A stretch of 64,000 nucleotides of DNA from Cohaesibacter celericrescens (GTDB taxonomy: Bacteria > Pseudomonadota > Alphaproteobacteria > Rhizobiales > Cohaesibacteraceae): positions 124,001 to 188,000 of the forward strand of contig NZ_PKUQ01000022.1 in assembly GCF_002866925.1 (NCBI RefSeq), in the 5' to 3' direction. Shown here one piece after another: positions 45,828-54,711 of this stretch. The notes beneath the pieces are model-generated. The model saw only the letters and a list, made by a program, of their open reading frames with translations, had not been told where the DNA came from and searched no databases. Both the position numbers and the translations under genes were made by a program. Every line of letters starts with the position of its first letter. Position 1 is the first letter of the stretch.

Positions 45828-46637
45828 TCACTGGACCACTGCACGATCAGTAATCCTGCGCCAGTTGCCACCGTCAGAGAAAGCCGGCACCGCCCCGCCA
45901 GTCTCGTCATAAACATAGATCATGGCTGATGACCCAGCCACCGCTGCATCGGGCAAACCGGCAACCGAATATTGTTTCAGCTTCATAGCCGCACCAAATT
46001 CCACCATGCCGCTGTTGCGATCGATGGTCATGGCTTGATTCCAGATCGAGCCGTCTGCACTGACCTTGAATTCAAAATCATCAGAACCGGTCAAGCCTAT
46101 CTCGGCACGGCCAGACCAGTTGGACTGGAACAAAAACGAAGCCGTATCACCCACCGCATTTTTGTTGACCTTGACTTGATGGCCCGCGCCCGCATGATTG
46201 AACAGGCTGGCCGCAGACCGGATTGCCAGACGGTTGGTCGCGTCTGCCGTGGTGTTGATCCCAACCATGGCCGCATTTTGCAGACTGGTGATTTCATTGG
46301 CGACGATCCACGCAGCACCAGACCAGACATAAAGCCTCTCAGTGTCCTCGATCCACGCACGCCAGCCATTTTGCGGCTGATAGAAAATCCATGCTCCGCC
46401 CTGCCAACTGGCGATCTGATTGTCTTTGCCCACCCAGTCACCTGACGCACCGACCCCGACAATATATCGCGCTCCATCATCAGGGCTGGCTGGTGCAACA
46501 TCCAGCGCCATAGATACAACAGATAGATGCAACAGGGCATCGAGCATCAGCAATGCTTCATTGTGCGTCACATGCTTTTGCGCCTGATCAGAGGCAATAT
46601 AGGGCAAGGCCAGATTGCTTGTTTCTGTGTCGCTCAT
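45828..46637 (-). CDS. DUF2793-domain phage protein, probable tail fibre or spike component
   Basis: 269 residues. The N-terminal half is a DUF2793 domain: LALPYIASDQAQKHVTHNEALLMLDALLHL, then SPDDGARYIVG and WRAWIEDTERLYVWSGAAW. This domain is common in distal tail proteins of alphaproteobacterial phages and GTA-like elements. The C-terminal half, with VKVNKNAVGDTASFLFQSNWSGRAEIGLTGSDDF, looks like a repetitive beta-structured fibre tip. It overlaps the preceding gene by 4 bp (ATGA), so it is translationally coupled. Confidence 0.85.
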   Translation of the reverse strand: MSDTETSNLALPYIASDQAQKHVTHNEALLMLDALLHLSVVSMALDVAPASPDDGARYIVGVGASGDWVGKDNQIASWQGGAWIFYQPQNGWRAWIEDTERLYVWSGAAWIVANEITSLQNAAMVGINTTADATNRLAIRSAASLFNHAGAGHQVKVNKNAVGDTASFLFQSNWSGRAEIGLTGSDDFEFKVSADGSIWNQAMTIDRNSGMVEFGAAMKLKQYSVAGLPDAAVAGSSAMIYVYDETGGAVPAFSDGGNWRRITDRAVVQ

Positions 46638-47137
46638 AATTCACCTTCCACAATTGCACCGCTCGCAAGCTTGATTGTCGGCATATCCAGCACCATGCCT
46701 GTCCAGGGCCGTGTGATCCCCACACAGCCATTAATATTTTCAACGGTAAAGCTTCGAATATGCGTCAACAGGTTGGCCTTGCGCGGCTTGATGATGACGG
46801 TTCCAGACAGTCCCCAAATTGCTGATATCAAATCTGTGCACTCGCTTGGAACAGATAGCCCGATCATAAAGGCTTCTGGCTGGAACAGCTCTTGAGGCGC
46901 AACCATCCCCTGTTCACCGTCCTCGCCCGCTTCAAATTCGGCCCAACGATAGACAATGTGCGTATCAAGCGTTGCGGCATGGTGCCAGGCACCGGATAAA
47001 TCAAACACAGGCCGGTCTTTTTCTGACCGGACAGCAACGCCCTGATTATCCAGCAACAGGCCAATGCCAACCGCAGCAAGCGCCGCAACAGCCTGCGCCT
47101 CGGTTGGATAGATCAACAAAGCATCTGAATAGTTCAT
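46634..47137 (-). CDS. unknown phage protein of the fibre region
   Basis: 167 residues with no recognised domain, no signal peptide and no membrane helix. It is coupled by ATGA overlaps to the genes on both sides, so it is a true member of the operon. Position between two fibre-like genes suggests a role in receptor binding or as a fibre assembly factor. That is contextual only. Confidence 0.75.
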   Translation of the reverse strand: MNYSDALLIYPTEAQAVAALAAVGIGLLLDNQGVAVRSEKDRPVFDLSGAWHHAATLDTHIVYRWAEFEAGEDGEQGMVAPQELFQPEAFMIGLSVPSECTDLISAIWGLSGTVIIKPRKANLLTHIRSFTVENINGCVGITRPWTGMVLDMPTIKLASGAIVEGEL

Positions 47138-48429
47138 GAGGAAACCTCGCTTTGCAGAAGCTCAGTTGTGAGCCCGTCAGCCGGTGCAACAAACAGTTTC
47201 AACTCATCGGTACGAAGCGTTCCAGAACTGCCGCCTGTGTGTGATATGCCCAAAAATAGAGTTGTCAGATCAACCGAACTGTAGGCGAGTAAATCCGCGA
47301 CACTTGTGGCCATCCCGTCAATGATCAATTGGGTAAAGTTGGGCCCGATACCAAAGACAATCTCGTGGGATCCAGACCATAAAAAATTACCAGTCACCGG
47401 TGCCGGTTCATTTACCGCTTCGGACACATCATAAAATGATAAACGCAGTTGATCGCCTGTGCCTGTTGCCCTGAGCATAATATGGTCATGCCCACTGGTT
47501 GAGCCCAGTTCCAACACCCGATCCCAGTTGTCATTCCAACCGGCCACCTCACCCCTCCATACGCCATACACCCCATTGGATAGGTCAATCCCAGACAGAT
47601 CAAAGCCCAGTTTGTCCGCCGCCTGCACACCATCGTCAAGGATAGGCTGTGCCAGATACGCTGTCTTTGTGAGGTTGGGACTGCCCAGACGAATACGGCA
47701 TGAAAGCACCTCACCCACGGGGATGGCGCACCCGACTTGCAAAATGACAGATACGGTATCAGCGCTTGTCACTTCGCGGGTTACCCAATAGCGGCTGGCT
47801 GCATTGAGGTTTACTGGCGACGCCCCTTCATAACTATTCGCCCCGTCTTTTTCTTCCGCAAGAAGATACATTTGTTGGTTTGAAGATACGGCATCAGCCC
47901 AGATAGAAGACGTGAAATTGTCGCCCAGAATCGCTGCCGGACTAAATCCGGAATTGCCTCTCAGGCGAGGATAAGCCGTTGAACCACCGGCGCTGTTGTC
48001 TTTATCAAGCTGGAGTTCGACCCACGGAAAGCCGTCGCCCTGCCCGATAGCAACAATTTCAACACGATCAAACCCTGAAGCATCCCAATCAGTTGGCAGA
48101 CTTCCACCCGAGCCCGTGACACCAACAGCGACACCAGCCATAGAAGGATTGGGGAAATGCTGTTCGATTGATGGCCCTGTATAAACACCGGCATTGGTTG
48201 CCCGCACCACCCCAGGATCAAACTGTTGCACCACGCCGTCGGCATCCAAGCCCCAAGCGTCAGACGCCCGCACCAAATCAACGCTTGGATCTGTGTAGAG
48301 TTTATTCACCCCGTTGATGGACAACTTACCATAAAGCAAGTGAAGCGCAGAGCCTCTTGCTGCCCATCCGGCACGCTTTTGCCAATCGACCCAAAAAGGT
48401 GCGCTTGTACCGAGCGAGAGCATTACCAT
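47134..48429 (-). CDS. probable spike fibre / receptor-binding protein
   Basis: 431 residues, Gly-, Ser- and Asp-rich, with predicted beta structure throughout. The central part (about 95-250) resembles a carbohydrate-binding beta sandwich, and the C-terminal 150 residues (NGVYGVWRGEVAG to LFLGISHTGGSSGTLRTDEL) resemble a concanavalin/LamG-like fold. The start codon overlaps the spike-base gene by 7 bp. By position it is the counterpart of the fibre that sits on the RcGTA spike base, but I cannot show homology. It would contact the host capsule or lipopolysaccharide. Confidence 0.65.
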   Translation of the reverse strand: MVMLSLGTSAPFWVDWQKRAGWAARGSALHLLYGKLSINGVNKLYTDPSVDLVRASDAWGLDADGVVQQFDPGVVRATNAGVYTGPSIEQHFPNPSMAGVAVGVTGSGGSLPTDWDASGFDRVEIVAIGQGDGFPWVELQLDKDNSAGGSTAYPRLRGNSGFSPAAILGDNFTSSIWADAVSSNQQMYLLAEEKDGANSYEGASPVNLNAASRYWVTREVTSADTVSVILQVGCAIPVGEVLSCRIRLGSPNLTKTAYLAQPILDDGVQAADKLGFDLSGIDLSNGVYGVWRGEVAGWNDNWDRVLELGSTSGHDHIMLRATGTGDQLRLSFYDVSEAVNEPAPVTGNFLWSGSHEIVFGIGPNFTQLIIDGMATSVADLLAYSSVDLTTLFLGISHTGGSSGTLRTDELKLFVAPADGLTTELLQSEVSS

Positions 48430-48677
48430 ACCCCCACAACATCGCTTGCCGTGGTGTCCGTTGCATTCAGGCGTTTGACGCGCAACGGCATCCAGCCCGA
48501 GGCATTCTTGAAGGTGACCGCATCACCGGAAGCCAGCACGACCGACAAGTCACCGGCCACGCCAACCCACACGGCCCGCGTCACATAGGCCAGATCATTG
48601 CCGTCATCTGGCGCAAGGCTGGCTGCATTATATCCAGGGCTATCAAGCCCGCTTGCTCTGTTCTTGAATTGATCCAT
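48423..48677 (-). CDS. spike base protein, Rcc01079-like
   Basis: 84 residues from the ATG at 48677, with AGAGG upstream; a longer frame to 48725 runs into a terminator-like stretch. The ending LPLRVKRLNATDTTASDVVGVW-type pattern (seen here as MPLRVKRLNATDTTASDVVG), together with TRAVWVGVAGDLSVVLASGD, matches my memory of the RCAP_Rcc01079 spike-base family. In RcGTA the head-spike base is encoded away from the main cluster; here it directly follows the megatron gene. Confidence 0.78.
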   Translation of the reverse strand: MDQFKNRASGLDSPGYNAASLAPDDGNDLAYVTRAVWVGVAGDLSVVLASGDAVTFKNASGWMPLRVKRLNATDTTASDVVGVW

Positions 48678-48699
48678 GGTCAAACCTCTTTTCCAAAGT

Positions 48700-48730
48700 G
48701 CAAAAAAGCCTAACCCGAATTTCAAATCGG
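48700..48730 (-). terminator. terminator-like hairpin after the megatron gene
   Basis: On the minus strand an imperfect AACCGATTT/AAATTCGGGTT stem is followed by AGGC and T6, just before the spike-base leader. It overlaps the shared 15-bp motif at 48726-48740. Confidence 0.5.
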
Positions 48731-48740
48731 TTGATTAGTT
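48726..48740 (-). promoter_or_regulatory. intergenic motif upstream of the spike-base gene
   Basis: AACTAATCAACCGAT on the minus strand, identical to 45410-45424. It begins on the last sense codon of the megatron gene and ends 48 bases before the spike-base ATG. Confidence 0.5.
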
Positions 48741-51700
48741 GGACAAAGCGTCGGCGGTCAGCCCTTCGCCCCGCCCGATCAATGCGGATATTTGATAGAT
48801 ATTCACCTGATAGGCCACATCAGATCCACCCAGATCAACCACCCGATCAGCCGCGCTATAGCGCACTTGCGCAGTGCCCGCTGTGATCGTGCGTAGCACA
48901 TCGCCCGCCATGCTCAACACATCCACTTCATAGGCTTCGACATCTTCCCCAAGCGGTGTTTTGTATAAATCCCAGCTATCCCCATCCAGTCGCGTGCGCC
49001 GGATCCAGCTAATCCCGTGATCACCATTGGCCTCGATCGACCAACGGGCATGTACTGGCGCAAAGGGTTTGAGCCCCCGACCGGTAAAGGCAAATTCTTG
49101 CGTTGTGAAACTGTCAGAGCCGACCGCCTCACCCGTTGGCCCATAACGCCAGTAATAAGACCGGCCAAGGTCGGCCAGTTCCATGCTGACTTGCGCCACC
49201 CCATCGCCCAAAAAGACCACAGGGGCACCCGTTTCCACCGCAGAACGCATCGCATCTTGGGTGCCACGCTGACCACGCAACAGCCGTGACAGACGATATT
49301 TATTCGCCTCGATCAGCTCAACTGTCCCCGCCTGGAACACTTCCCAATCCCCGTCCTCATTCTGGATGGCAAAGGAATTGGCTCCACCAAACAAAGCCTG
49401 GTCATCGACCGACAGCAAAGACCCACTGTAAATCTCGATATCCAGACTGTTGCCACGGTCAAACACATAAAGCGGCCCTTTGCCAAAATCACTCAGGCTT
49501 TCGCCCAATATGGCAGGCAACGTCACGCTGGCATTATCCAGCCAGCCGCTTGTTGTTTGCGAGCGCAACACAATCGCCCCGCCCGACCAAGGATCCGACG
49601 ACAAAGCCACATAGCCCGCCCTTGAATCATGGCTGCTTTTGAGCAAGGGCAGATCCATAAACACCGCCAACAATCTGGCCAGCCGTGGTTTGGCTTTGCT
49701 TGCAGTCTTGCGATAGGTCAGGCCCGACACGCTCAATTGCGCATCGATAAAGGCACTGGCTTTGCAATCGCGCCCCTCAGCATCGGCCACACTGGTCAGA
49801 CGCAATTCACGCGACCCGCTTTCCCGTTCCAGTCGCACCACGTCGCCAGGTTCAAGCGCCAGACTGGATGGCATCAGCGAGAAAGACCCGCTTTCGCGTG
49901 TCGCCCACGCATCGGCCAACAGATAGTCAGCAATGGATTGCGCCCGCTCTTCGTCCAATACGATCGACAAAGCGCTCTCACTGATTCCGCTTGCCCCGAC
50001 AAAACCGGCCTGCGCTTCAACACTGGCCACTTGATAGGCCTTATTGGCATTGATAAACCGCAGCCGCACTGCGCTTGGTAATTCGCTTTCCTGCGCCCGT
50101 GTGATCGGAGCCAGCTCGCTTGCCTCGCTTTTGTCATCATCCATCAGGCCATCCAGATCAACCGTTGCCCGCAAAGGTACGGCCCGTCTGGACACAGACT
50201 TGATCAGCCCGCCGGTTTCCATTTGCTCAAAGCCGAAAGCCAGAGCCAAGGGCGACAACGCATCGCGCAGGCTCATGGTGCTGTCAATCACATAGCCGTC
50301 ACAGGCACCATAAGCCTGGTCAAAATCATGCGCGGTAAAGCCATAATCATCGGCAATATGGCGCATCAAGTCGGGCACATAAACAAGCCCGACCCGCGCT
50401 GACAACCAATGGCCATAACTCCAGTTTGCCGCATCCGTCCAGCTGTCACCATCCAGCGGCCAGCTCGGGAAAGGCCGCGTGTCCCATGACCAGATATGAA
50501 TGCGGTCCACCTCAACCATCGCACCGCCATAAGTGCCAGAGGCTGGATTGATTGTCTCATCAGACCAATAATCGATCAACGCTTGCAAGGCTCTATGTTG
50601 CTGCACATCATCCCGCGCACCGCTTGAAAAATAGGGCAAGGCTGACTCGGACGATTTGGGATCAAAAAACACATTGGGCTGATTGGTGCCGAGATCCAGC
50701 GCAGGACAGCCAAGCTCTGTGAACCAGATCGGCTTTGACTTTGCCTGCCAGTTTGAGGTGCTTTTGTCTCGCACACCGTCAGGGCGATTGTGGTGGTCAT
50801 TGCTCCACCAGCCGCGCAGGTCTTTTTGCCGAAAGACCCAGTCTTCCCCATGCGCCCCGTCAACAATGGGCGTGCGATCCTGCGTCACCCTTGCGGAATT
50901 GTCGGCATAATACCAATCATAATATTCGCCGCCCTCGATGTTGGCTTGCAAATAGTCCAGCTCATAAGGTGTGACATGGCCCGCCGCTGCATCATAGTCC
51001 AGATGATCCCTGCCCCGTCGCCAGTCCGACAGCGGGAAATAATTATCAATGCCGATAAAATCAATATCCGCGTCAGACCACAAAGGGTCCATGTTGAAAA
51101 TCACATCACCGGTCCCGTCAGAAGGCCGGTGCGAATGGTATTCTGACCAGTCCGCCGCATAACCCAGCTTGGTGCTGGCGCCCACGATGGTGCGCACGTC
51201 GCCGGCTAATGTTTTGAGCGCTGTCACAAAGGGATAAGAGGTCGCAGCATCGCGCACTTGTGTCAGCCCGACCATTTCAGACCCAATGCAAAAGGACGCC
51301 ACCCCGCCCGCAGCCGTGGCAAGGCTTGCCAGATGCAACACAAAGCGCCGATAGCTCCATTCATCCGGCCCGCTGTAAATCACTTCTTGAGCGCTGACAG
51401 CGAAGTGCGCCGCAGCGCAGACACCAACGAAGCTGGCCACTTGTGCAGCAGCCGCACTGGTCTGGTTAACGCTGTCCGGTTGCCCTGGTGCCGGATCACA
51501 GGTCAACCGCCCACGCCACGGGAAAGCCGCTTGCGTGACATAGCCATAGGGATCGGGCAAGTCATTGTCCGACCCGATATCACCCATCAAAAACGGATAG
51601 AGCATCACGTCATAACCGCGTGCCTTGAGATCCTCGATCGCGTGAATAACCGACTTGTCAGACGGACTGCCGCCATAGGCTGGAGTGTCTTCTCCGTCCA

Positions 51701-52700
51701 CATCAATTTGCGTCACCAGCAAAGCGGTGTCCCGTGTCAGGCCAGCCACTTGCCAATTGTAGGGTGCTGTTGGTTTGCCCTTGATTTCCACCTTTGGCCG
51801 GATCGAGCATGCGCCCGCCCGCACATCATCAAAAAACCAACTGACCACCAGACAGACAGATTTGACATTGGGCATGGTTGCCGCCATCTGATCGAGCGAC
51901 ACCGCCCAATCAGACAGGCCCTGTTTCTGGTGAACATTTTCATATTCTTCTGACGTCACCGTACCATTCGTTGACAGCACCTGTTTGAGCATCACGTCAG
52001 GCTCATAACCAAATTCGGTTGCGCCAGGTATGAGATTGACCCCCGCTATGTCTTTCTCAAGGGTGCGCGATGGTGACGGTCGCACAATTTCAAATGTCAG
52101 TTGCGGCACCCGATTGCCATAATTGGTCAGATCCAATCGTTCGAAGACAACATAACAAAGCCCGCGATAGGCCGGAGCATTGTCCGTCCCTTCGATGCTT
52201 TCAATCAGGCTGTCAGGCTCTTGGGTCTCACTGCCCTCATAAAACCGAAAGGTGACTTTTGACATATCGATTTCAGAGCCATCAGCCCAGATCCGGTTGA
52301 GATACCCCACCGGACCAACACCCAGTCCAACAGCAAAATTGGCATAATATGTGTAGTTGGTGGTGGTGGTTTTGGCTCCACCGCCCCCTTTGCCGCCTGC
52401 GCTCTGGCTGGTCGTGGTGGCAACCTCTTCCAAAGACGTCGCCCAAAGAATTTCACCACCAACCCGCGCCCGTCCATAAAGCTGTACAATTGAATTGCCC
52501 TCGGTCGAGCTGGTCACGTCCATGCTATCCAGACGCGGCCCTTCATAATTCTGGTCTTTGCCACCGCCAAACAAAGCCTGATCGATCAGCGTACCGCCAA
52601 CCACCGCCGCTGTTCCCAGCAGCGCCGTTCCGACCGTCCCCAAACCTAGCAGACCAGGTGCAAAGGCACTTACCAAACCAGTCAAAACCAACGTTGCCAT
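48735..52700 (-). CDS. megatron-like tail tip protein with GTA TIM-barrel domain
   Basis: 1,321 residues, the counterpart of RcGTA Rcc01698 (gp15). The first about 40 residues are hydrophobic and Gly-rich. A tip-attachment-like region (NRIWADGSEI, YRGLCYVVFERLDL, RVPQLTFEI) follows. The central part is the glycoside-hydrolase-like TIM barrel found in GTA tails, with WSEYHSHRP, DFIGIDNYFPLSDWR and PIWFTELGCPALD. The C-terminal part holds the putative phage tail domain and a fibronectin-like end. The barrel is thought to cut cell-surface glycans during DNA delivery. Confidence 0.93.
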   Translation of the reverse strand: MATLVLTGLVSAFAPGLLGLGTVGTALLGTAAVVGGTLIDQALFGGGKDQNYEGPRLDSMDVTSSTEGNSIVQLYGRARVGGEILWATSLEEVATTTSQSAGGKGGGGAKTTTTNYTYYANFAVGLGVGPVGYLNRIWADGSEIDMSKVTFRFYEGSETQEPDSLIESIEGTDNAPAYRGLCYVVFERLDLTNYGNRVPQLTFEIVRPSPSRTLEKDIAGVNLIPGATEFGYEPDVMLKQVLSTNGTVTSEEYENVHQKQGLSDWAVSLDQMAATMPNVKSVCLVVSWFFDDVRAGACSIRPKVEIKGKPTAPYNWQVAGLTRDTALLVTQIDVDGEDTPAYGGSPSDKSVIHAIEDLKARGYDVMLYPFLMGDIGSDNDLPDPYGYVTQAAFPWRGRLTCDPAPGQPDSVNQTSAAAAQVASFVGVCAAAHFAVSAQEVIYSGPDEWSYRRFVLHLASLATAAGGVASFCIGSEMVGLTQVRDAATSYPFVTALKTLAGDVRTIVGASTKLGYAADWSEYHSHRPSDGTGDVIFNMDPLWSDADIDFIGIDNYFPLSDWRRGRDHLDYDAAAGHVTPYELDYLQANIEGGEYYDWYYADNSARVTQDRTPIVDGAHGEDWVFRQKDLRGWWSNDHHNRPDGVRDKSTSNWQAKSKPIWFTELGCPALDLGTNQPNVFFDPKSSESALPYFSSGARDDVQQHRALQALIDYWSDETINPASGTYGGAMVEVDRIHIWSWDTRPFPSWPLDGDSWTDAANWSYGHWLSARVGLVYVPDLMRHIADDYGFTAHDFDQAYGACDGYVIDSTMSLRDALSPLALAFGFEQMETGGLIKSVSRRAVPLRATVDLDGLMDDDKSEASELAPITRAQESELPSAVRLRFINANKAYQVASVEAQAGFVGASGISESALSIVLDEERAQSIADYLLADAWATRESGSFSLMPSSLALEPGDVVRLERESGSRELRLTSVADAEGRDCKASAFIDAQLSVSGLTYRKTASKAKPRLARLLAVFMDLPLLKSSHDSRAGYVALSSDPWSGGAIVLRSQTTSGWLDNASVTLPAILGESLSDFGKGPLYVFDRGNSLDIEIYSGSLLSVDDQALFGGANSFAIQNEDGDWEVFQAGTVELIEANKYRLSRLLRGQRGTQDAMRSAVETGAPVVFLGDGVAQVSMELADLGRSYYWRYGPTGEAVGSDSFTTQEFAFTGRGLKPFAPVHARWSIEANGDHGISWIRRTRLDGDSWDLYKTPLGEDVEAYEVDVLSMAGDVLRTITAGTAQVRYSAADRVVDLGGSDVAYQVNIYQISALIGRGEGLTADALSN

Positions 52701-52717
52701 ACTATCACCTTTCAGGG

Positions 52718-53176
52718 TTAGCCCTGTTTTGCGTCAGGAAATCGGAAAGCAGCGGCAATCATTGCCCGCCATTGTTTGGACAAGGTGACCTCGATCACCC
52801 CCTTTTTCTCATAGGCATGAATGAACCGCGCACCGGTTGCCGTCTGGCTGGTAACAATGCCCAGATGCTTGGCGCTCTGCGCACCCTTCCAGCGCAGAGC
52901 AAACACATCCCCTGGGCCCATATCCCCGATCGGAATTTCAATCAAATGGCGACGGCCCGCAGCAAGCAATTGTTCCGCGTCCGACGCGTCCCCCCAATCT
53001 GGGCTATAGGCTGGCACGGCTTCGGCTTCGCAGCCATAAAGCCCACGCCACACTCCACGCACCAGACCAAGGCAATCACAGCCAACACCTTTCAGGCTGG
53101 CTTGATGGTGATAGGGTGTCCCGATCCAGTCGCGTGCAAGCGATATGATCCTGTCTGCCTGATCAATAGGTGTCAT
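52718..53176 (-). CDS. NlpC/P60-family tail peptidase (GTA gp14-like)
   Basis: 152 residues from the ATG at 53176; a longer frame overlaps the hub gene more than needed. The catalytic Cys is C35 in GCDCLGLVRGV and the His is H104 in SAKHLGIVT, both typical of NlpC/P60. WIGTPYHHQ precedes the Cys as in GTA peptidases (Rcc01697). It is predicted to open the cell wall locally during DNA entry. The start overlaps the hub gene by 14 bp. Confidence 0.92.
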   Translation of the reverse strand: MTPIDQADRIISLARDWIGTPYHHQASLKGVGCDCLGLVRGVWRGLYGCEAEAVPAYSPDWGDASDAEQLLAAGRRHLIEIPIGDMGPGDVFALRWKGAQSAKHLGIVTSQTATGARFIHAYEKKGVIEVTLSKQWRAMIAAAFRFPDAKQG

Positions 53177-54062
53177 AGCGATAGTTCCCTGAAAGGTCGT
53201 CATCATCGGGTTGCGGATAGGTCGTCACATAATCGTTGCCAGGCATATGCGGGAATCCGCGAAAATTGACACCGTTGGCAAACTTGTCGACACAGGACGC
53301 AAACCGCTTGTCACAGCCTGCAGTCAGCGCCAGCCCGTCCCCGATCGCCACCGGATAAACAAAGGGCGACCAGACAGACAACATGACAATGCCGCTGGTG
53401 ATCTGGTGCAACTGGATCGGATAACGCAGGCCGATATTGTCGCCGCTGGTAAATTCCAGAACGCCACGGCCAAACCAGCCATTTGCCTTGTCGTCGATCC
53501 CCTCAACAATAAGCGCCTGATCTCCAGACAGACCGGCCACACTGGCGCTGGCTTTCAGGTCCGCTTGATCCAGATTGACCCCACAGCGCCCGTCACCCAG
53601 CACCGCATCACAACAGGATTGATAAACCCGCCCCTGCTTTTGCTGCAATTGCGCGGCCAGCCCGCGCACCTCAACCGAGAAGTAATTTTCCCCGCGGCTG
53701 ATTTCGCCAAGGTTGCCTTTGCGCATCAACAGCCGCTGGCTTGGCTCGGACCAATTGACCCGCCAGATTTCCACCTCGGCCCCGTCATAAAGCCCGACAG
53801 AAATATCAGCCTCGGTGATGGCATCAGAAGACAGCGCCCCCTGCACATCGATATTGTCGACAGACAGACCAAGGCTTGATTGCAGCTCTGTTGCACTGAA
53901 ACCACTATCTGCCTGATAGTCGACGCCATCAAAGGCAAGCGACGCATCATGATCTGTAAAGCCCAACACACGTTGGTCAAGCCGCGTCAATTTCCAACAC
54001 CAACATAAGGTGGTTGCGCCGCTGTCTAAATGCGCTTGCAGCCCTTCAGGTAAAACTCTCAT
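53163..54062 (-). CDS. tail hub protein, DUF2163 (GTA gp13-like)
   Basis: 299 residues from the ATG at 54062, which overlaps the upstream stop in ATGA. The N-terminal LCWCWKLTRLDQRVLGFTDHDASL and the C-terminal GCDKRFASCVDKFANGVNFRGFPHMPG are DUF2163 signatures. It is the counterpart of Rcc01696. The C-terminal Cys set (in SCCDAVLGDGRCGV and GCDKRFASC) is suited to an Fe-S cluster like that of lambda gpL; cluster binding is inferred. Confidence 0.92.
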   Translation of the reverse strand: MRVLPEGLQAHLDSGATTLCWCWKLTRLDQRVLGFTDHDASLAFDGVDYQADSGFSATELQSSLGLSVDNIDVQGALSSDAITEADISVGLYDGAEVEIWRVNWSEPSQRLLMRKGNLGEISRGENYFSVEVRGLAAQLQQKQGRVYQSCCDAVLGDGRCGVNLDQADLKASASVAGLSGDQALIVEGIDDKANGWFGRGVLEFTSGDNIGLRYPIQLHQITSGIVMLSVWSPFVYPVAIGDGLALTAGCDKRFASCVDKFANGVNFRGFPHMPGNDYVTTYPQPDDDDLSGNYRYDTY

Positions 54063-54688
54063 AGCGCCAACTCCACAATGGGGATGATCGGCACTGAAAT
54101 CAGTGCGTGACCGTCCCATGACAAGGACAATTCGTCTGTGTCAAACCGCACCGGAATATAGAATTCAAACCCCGCTTTGACGCTCACCCCGTCCGCTGGC
54201 GCATCATCCAGCGTCACCAGACCGCTTGCATGGTTCACCGCATAAGCGCTTGGATCCTGCGTCACACCATCGACCGCAATCAACACCGTGTCACTTTTGG
54301 GTTTGGTTATGGTGCGATCATAGGGTTGGACAGTTCCATAGCTCTTGATCAGTTGAAACTGTCTAGCTGTGCCGTTGCCGGTGCCGATCAGCTGGTCATG
54401 GGCAGAGGGTTGGCCCACCACCGCACAGCTTTTGCAGTCCAGCGGATCATAAAATAAAAAGCCGCTCAAGCGCCCGCGCACCTCTTCAAAGAATGCGCTG
54501 ATTTCTTCAGCCTCTTCAATGTCGCGCACGCCGGTACCAACATTCCACGAACGCCGTGAATTGGCCCATTGCTGGTTGCGCTCTTCCCTGCCTGATCCAG
54601 CCGTCACCACTTGCGTGCGCCGCTTGGGTCCACCCGTCGCGCCAAAGCCTATTTTGGTCGGAAAGACAATTTCAAGAAATTCTTTCAT
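54059..54688 (-). CDS. distal tail protein, DUF2460/TIGR02217 (GTA gp12-like)
   Basis: 209 residues. FLEIVFPTKIGFGATGGPKRRTQVV and ANSRRSWNVGTGVRD open the DUF2460 family, and GFLFYDPLDCKS and the C-terminal FDTDELSLSWDG are further signatures. It is the counterpart of RcGTA Rcc01695, which forms the ring between tail tube and hub. It is coupled to the hub gene by an ATGA overlap and starts 23 bp after the tape-measure stop. Confidence 0.93.
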   Translation of the reverse strand: MKEFLEIVFPTKIGFGATGGPKRRTQVVTAGSGREERNQQWANSRRSWNVGTGVRDIEEAEEISAFFEEVRGRLSGFLFYDPLDCKSCAVVGQPSAHDQLIGTGNGTARQFQLIKSYGTVQPYDRTITKPKSDTVLIAVDGVTQDPSAYAVNHASGLVTLDDAPADGVSVKAGFEFYIPVRFDTDELSLSWDGHALISVPIIPIVELAL

Positions 54689-54711
54689 TTCAAACTCACA
54701 ATTTTGCTGCC

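Noticed and set aside
52349..53269. A 306-codon plus-strand open frame opposite the megatron and NlpC genes
   Set aside because: Antisense to strong family matches, low-complexity His/Pro/Gln-rich translation, no ribosome-binding site.
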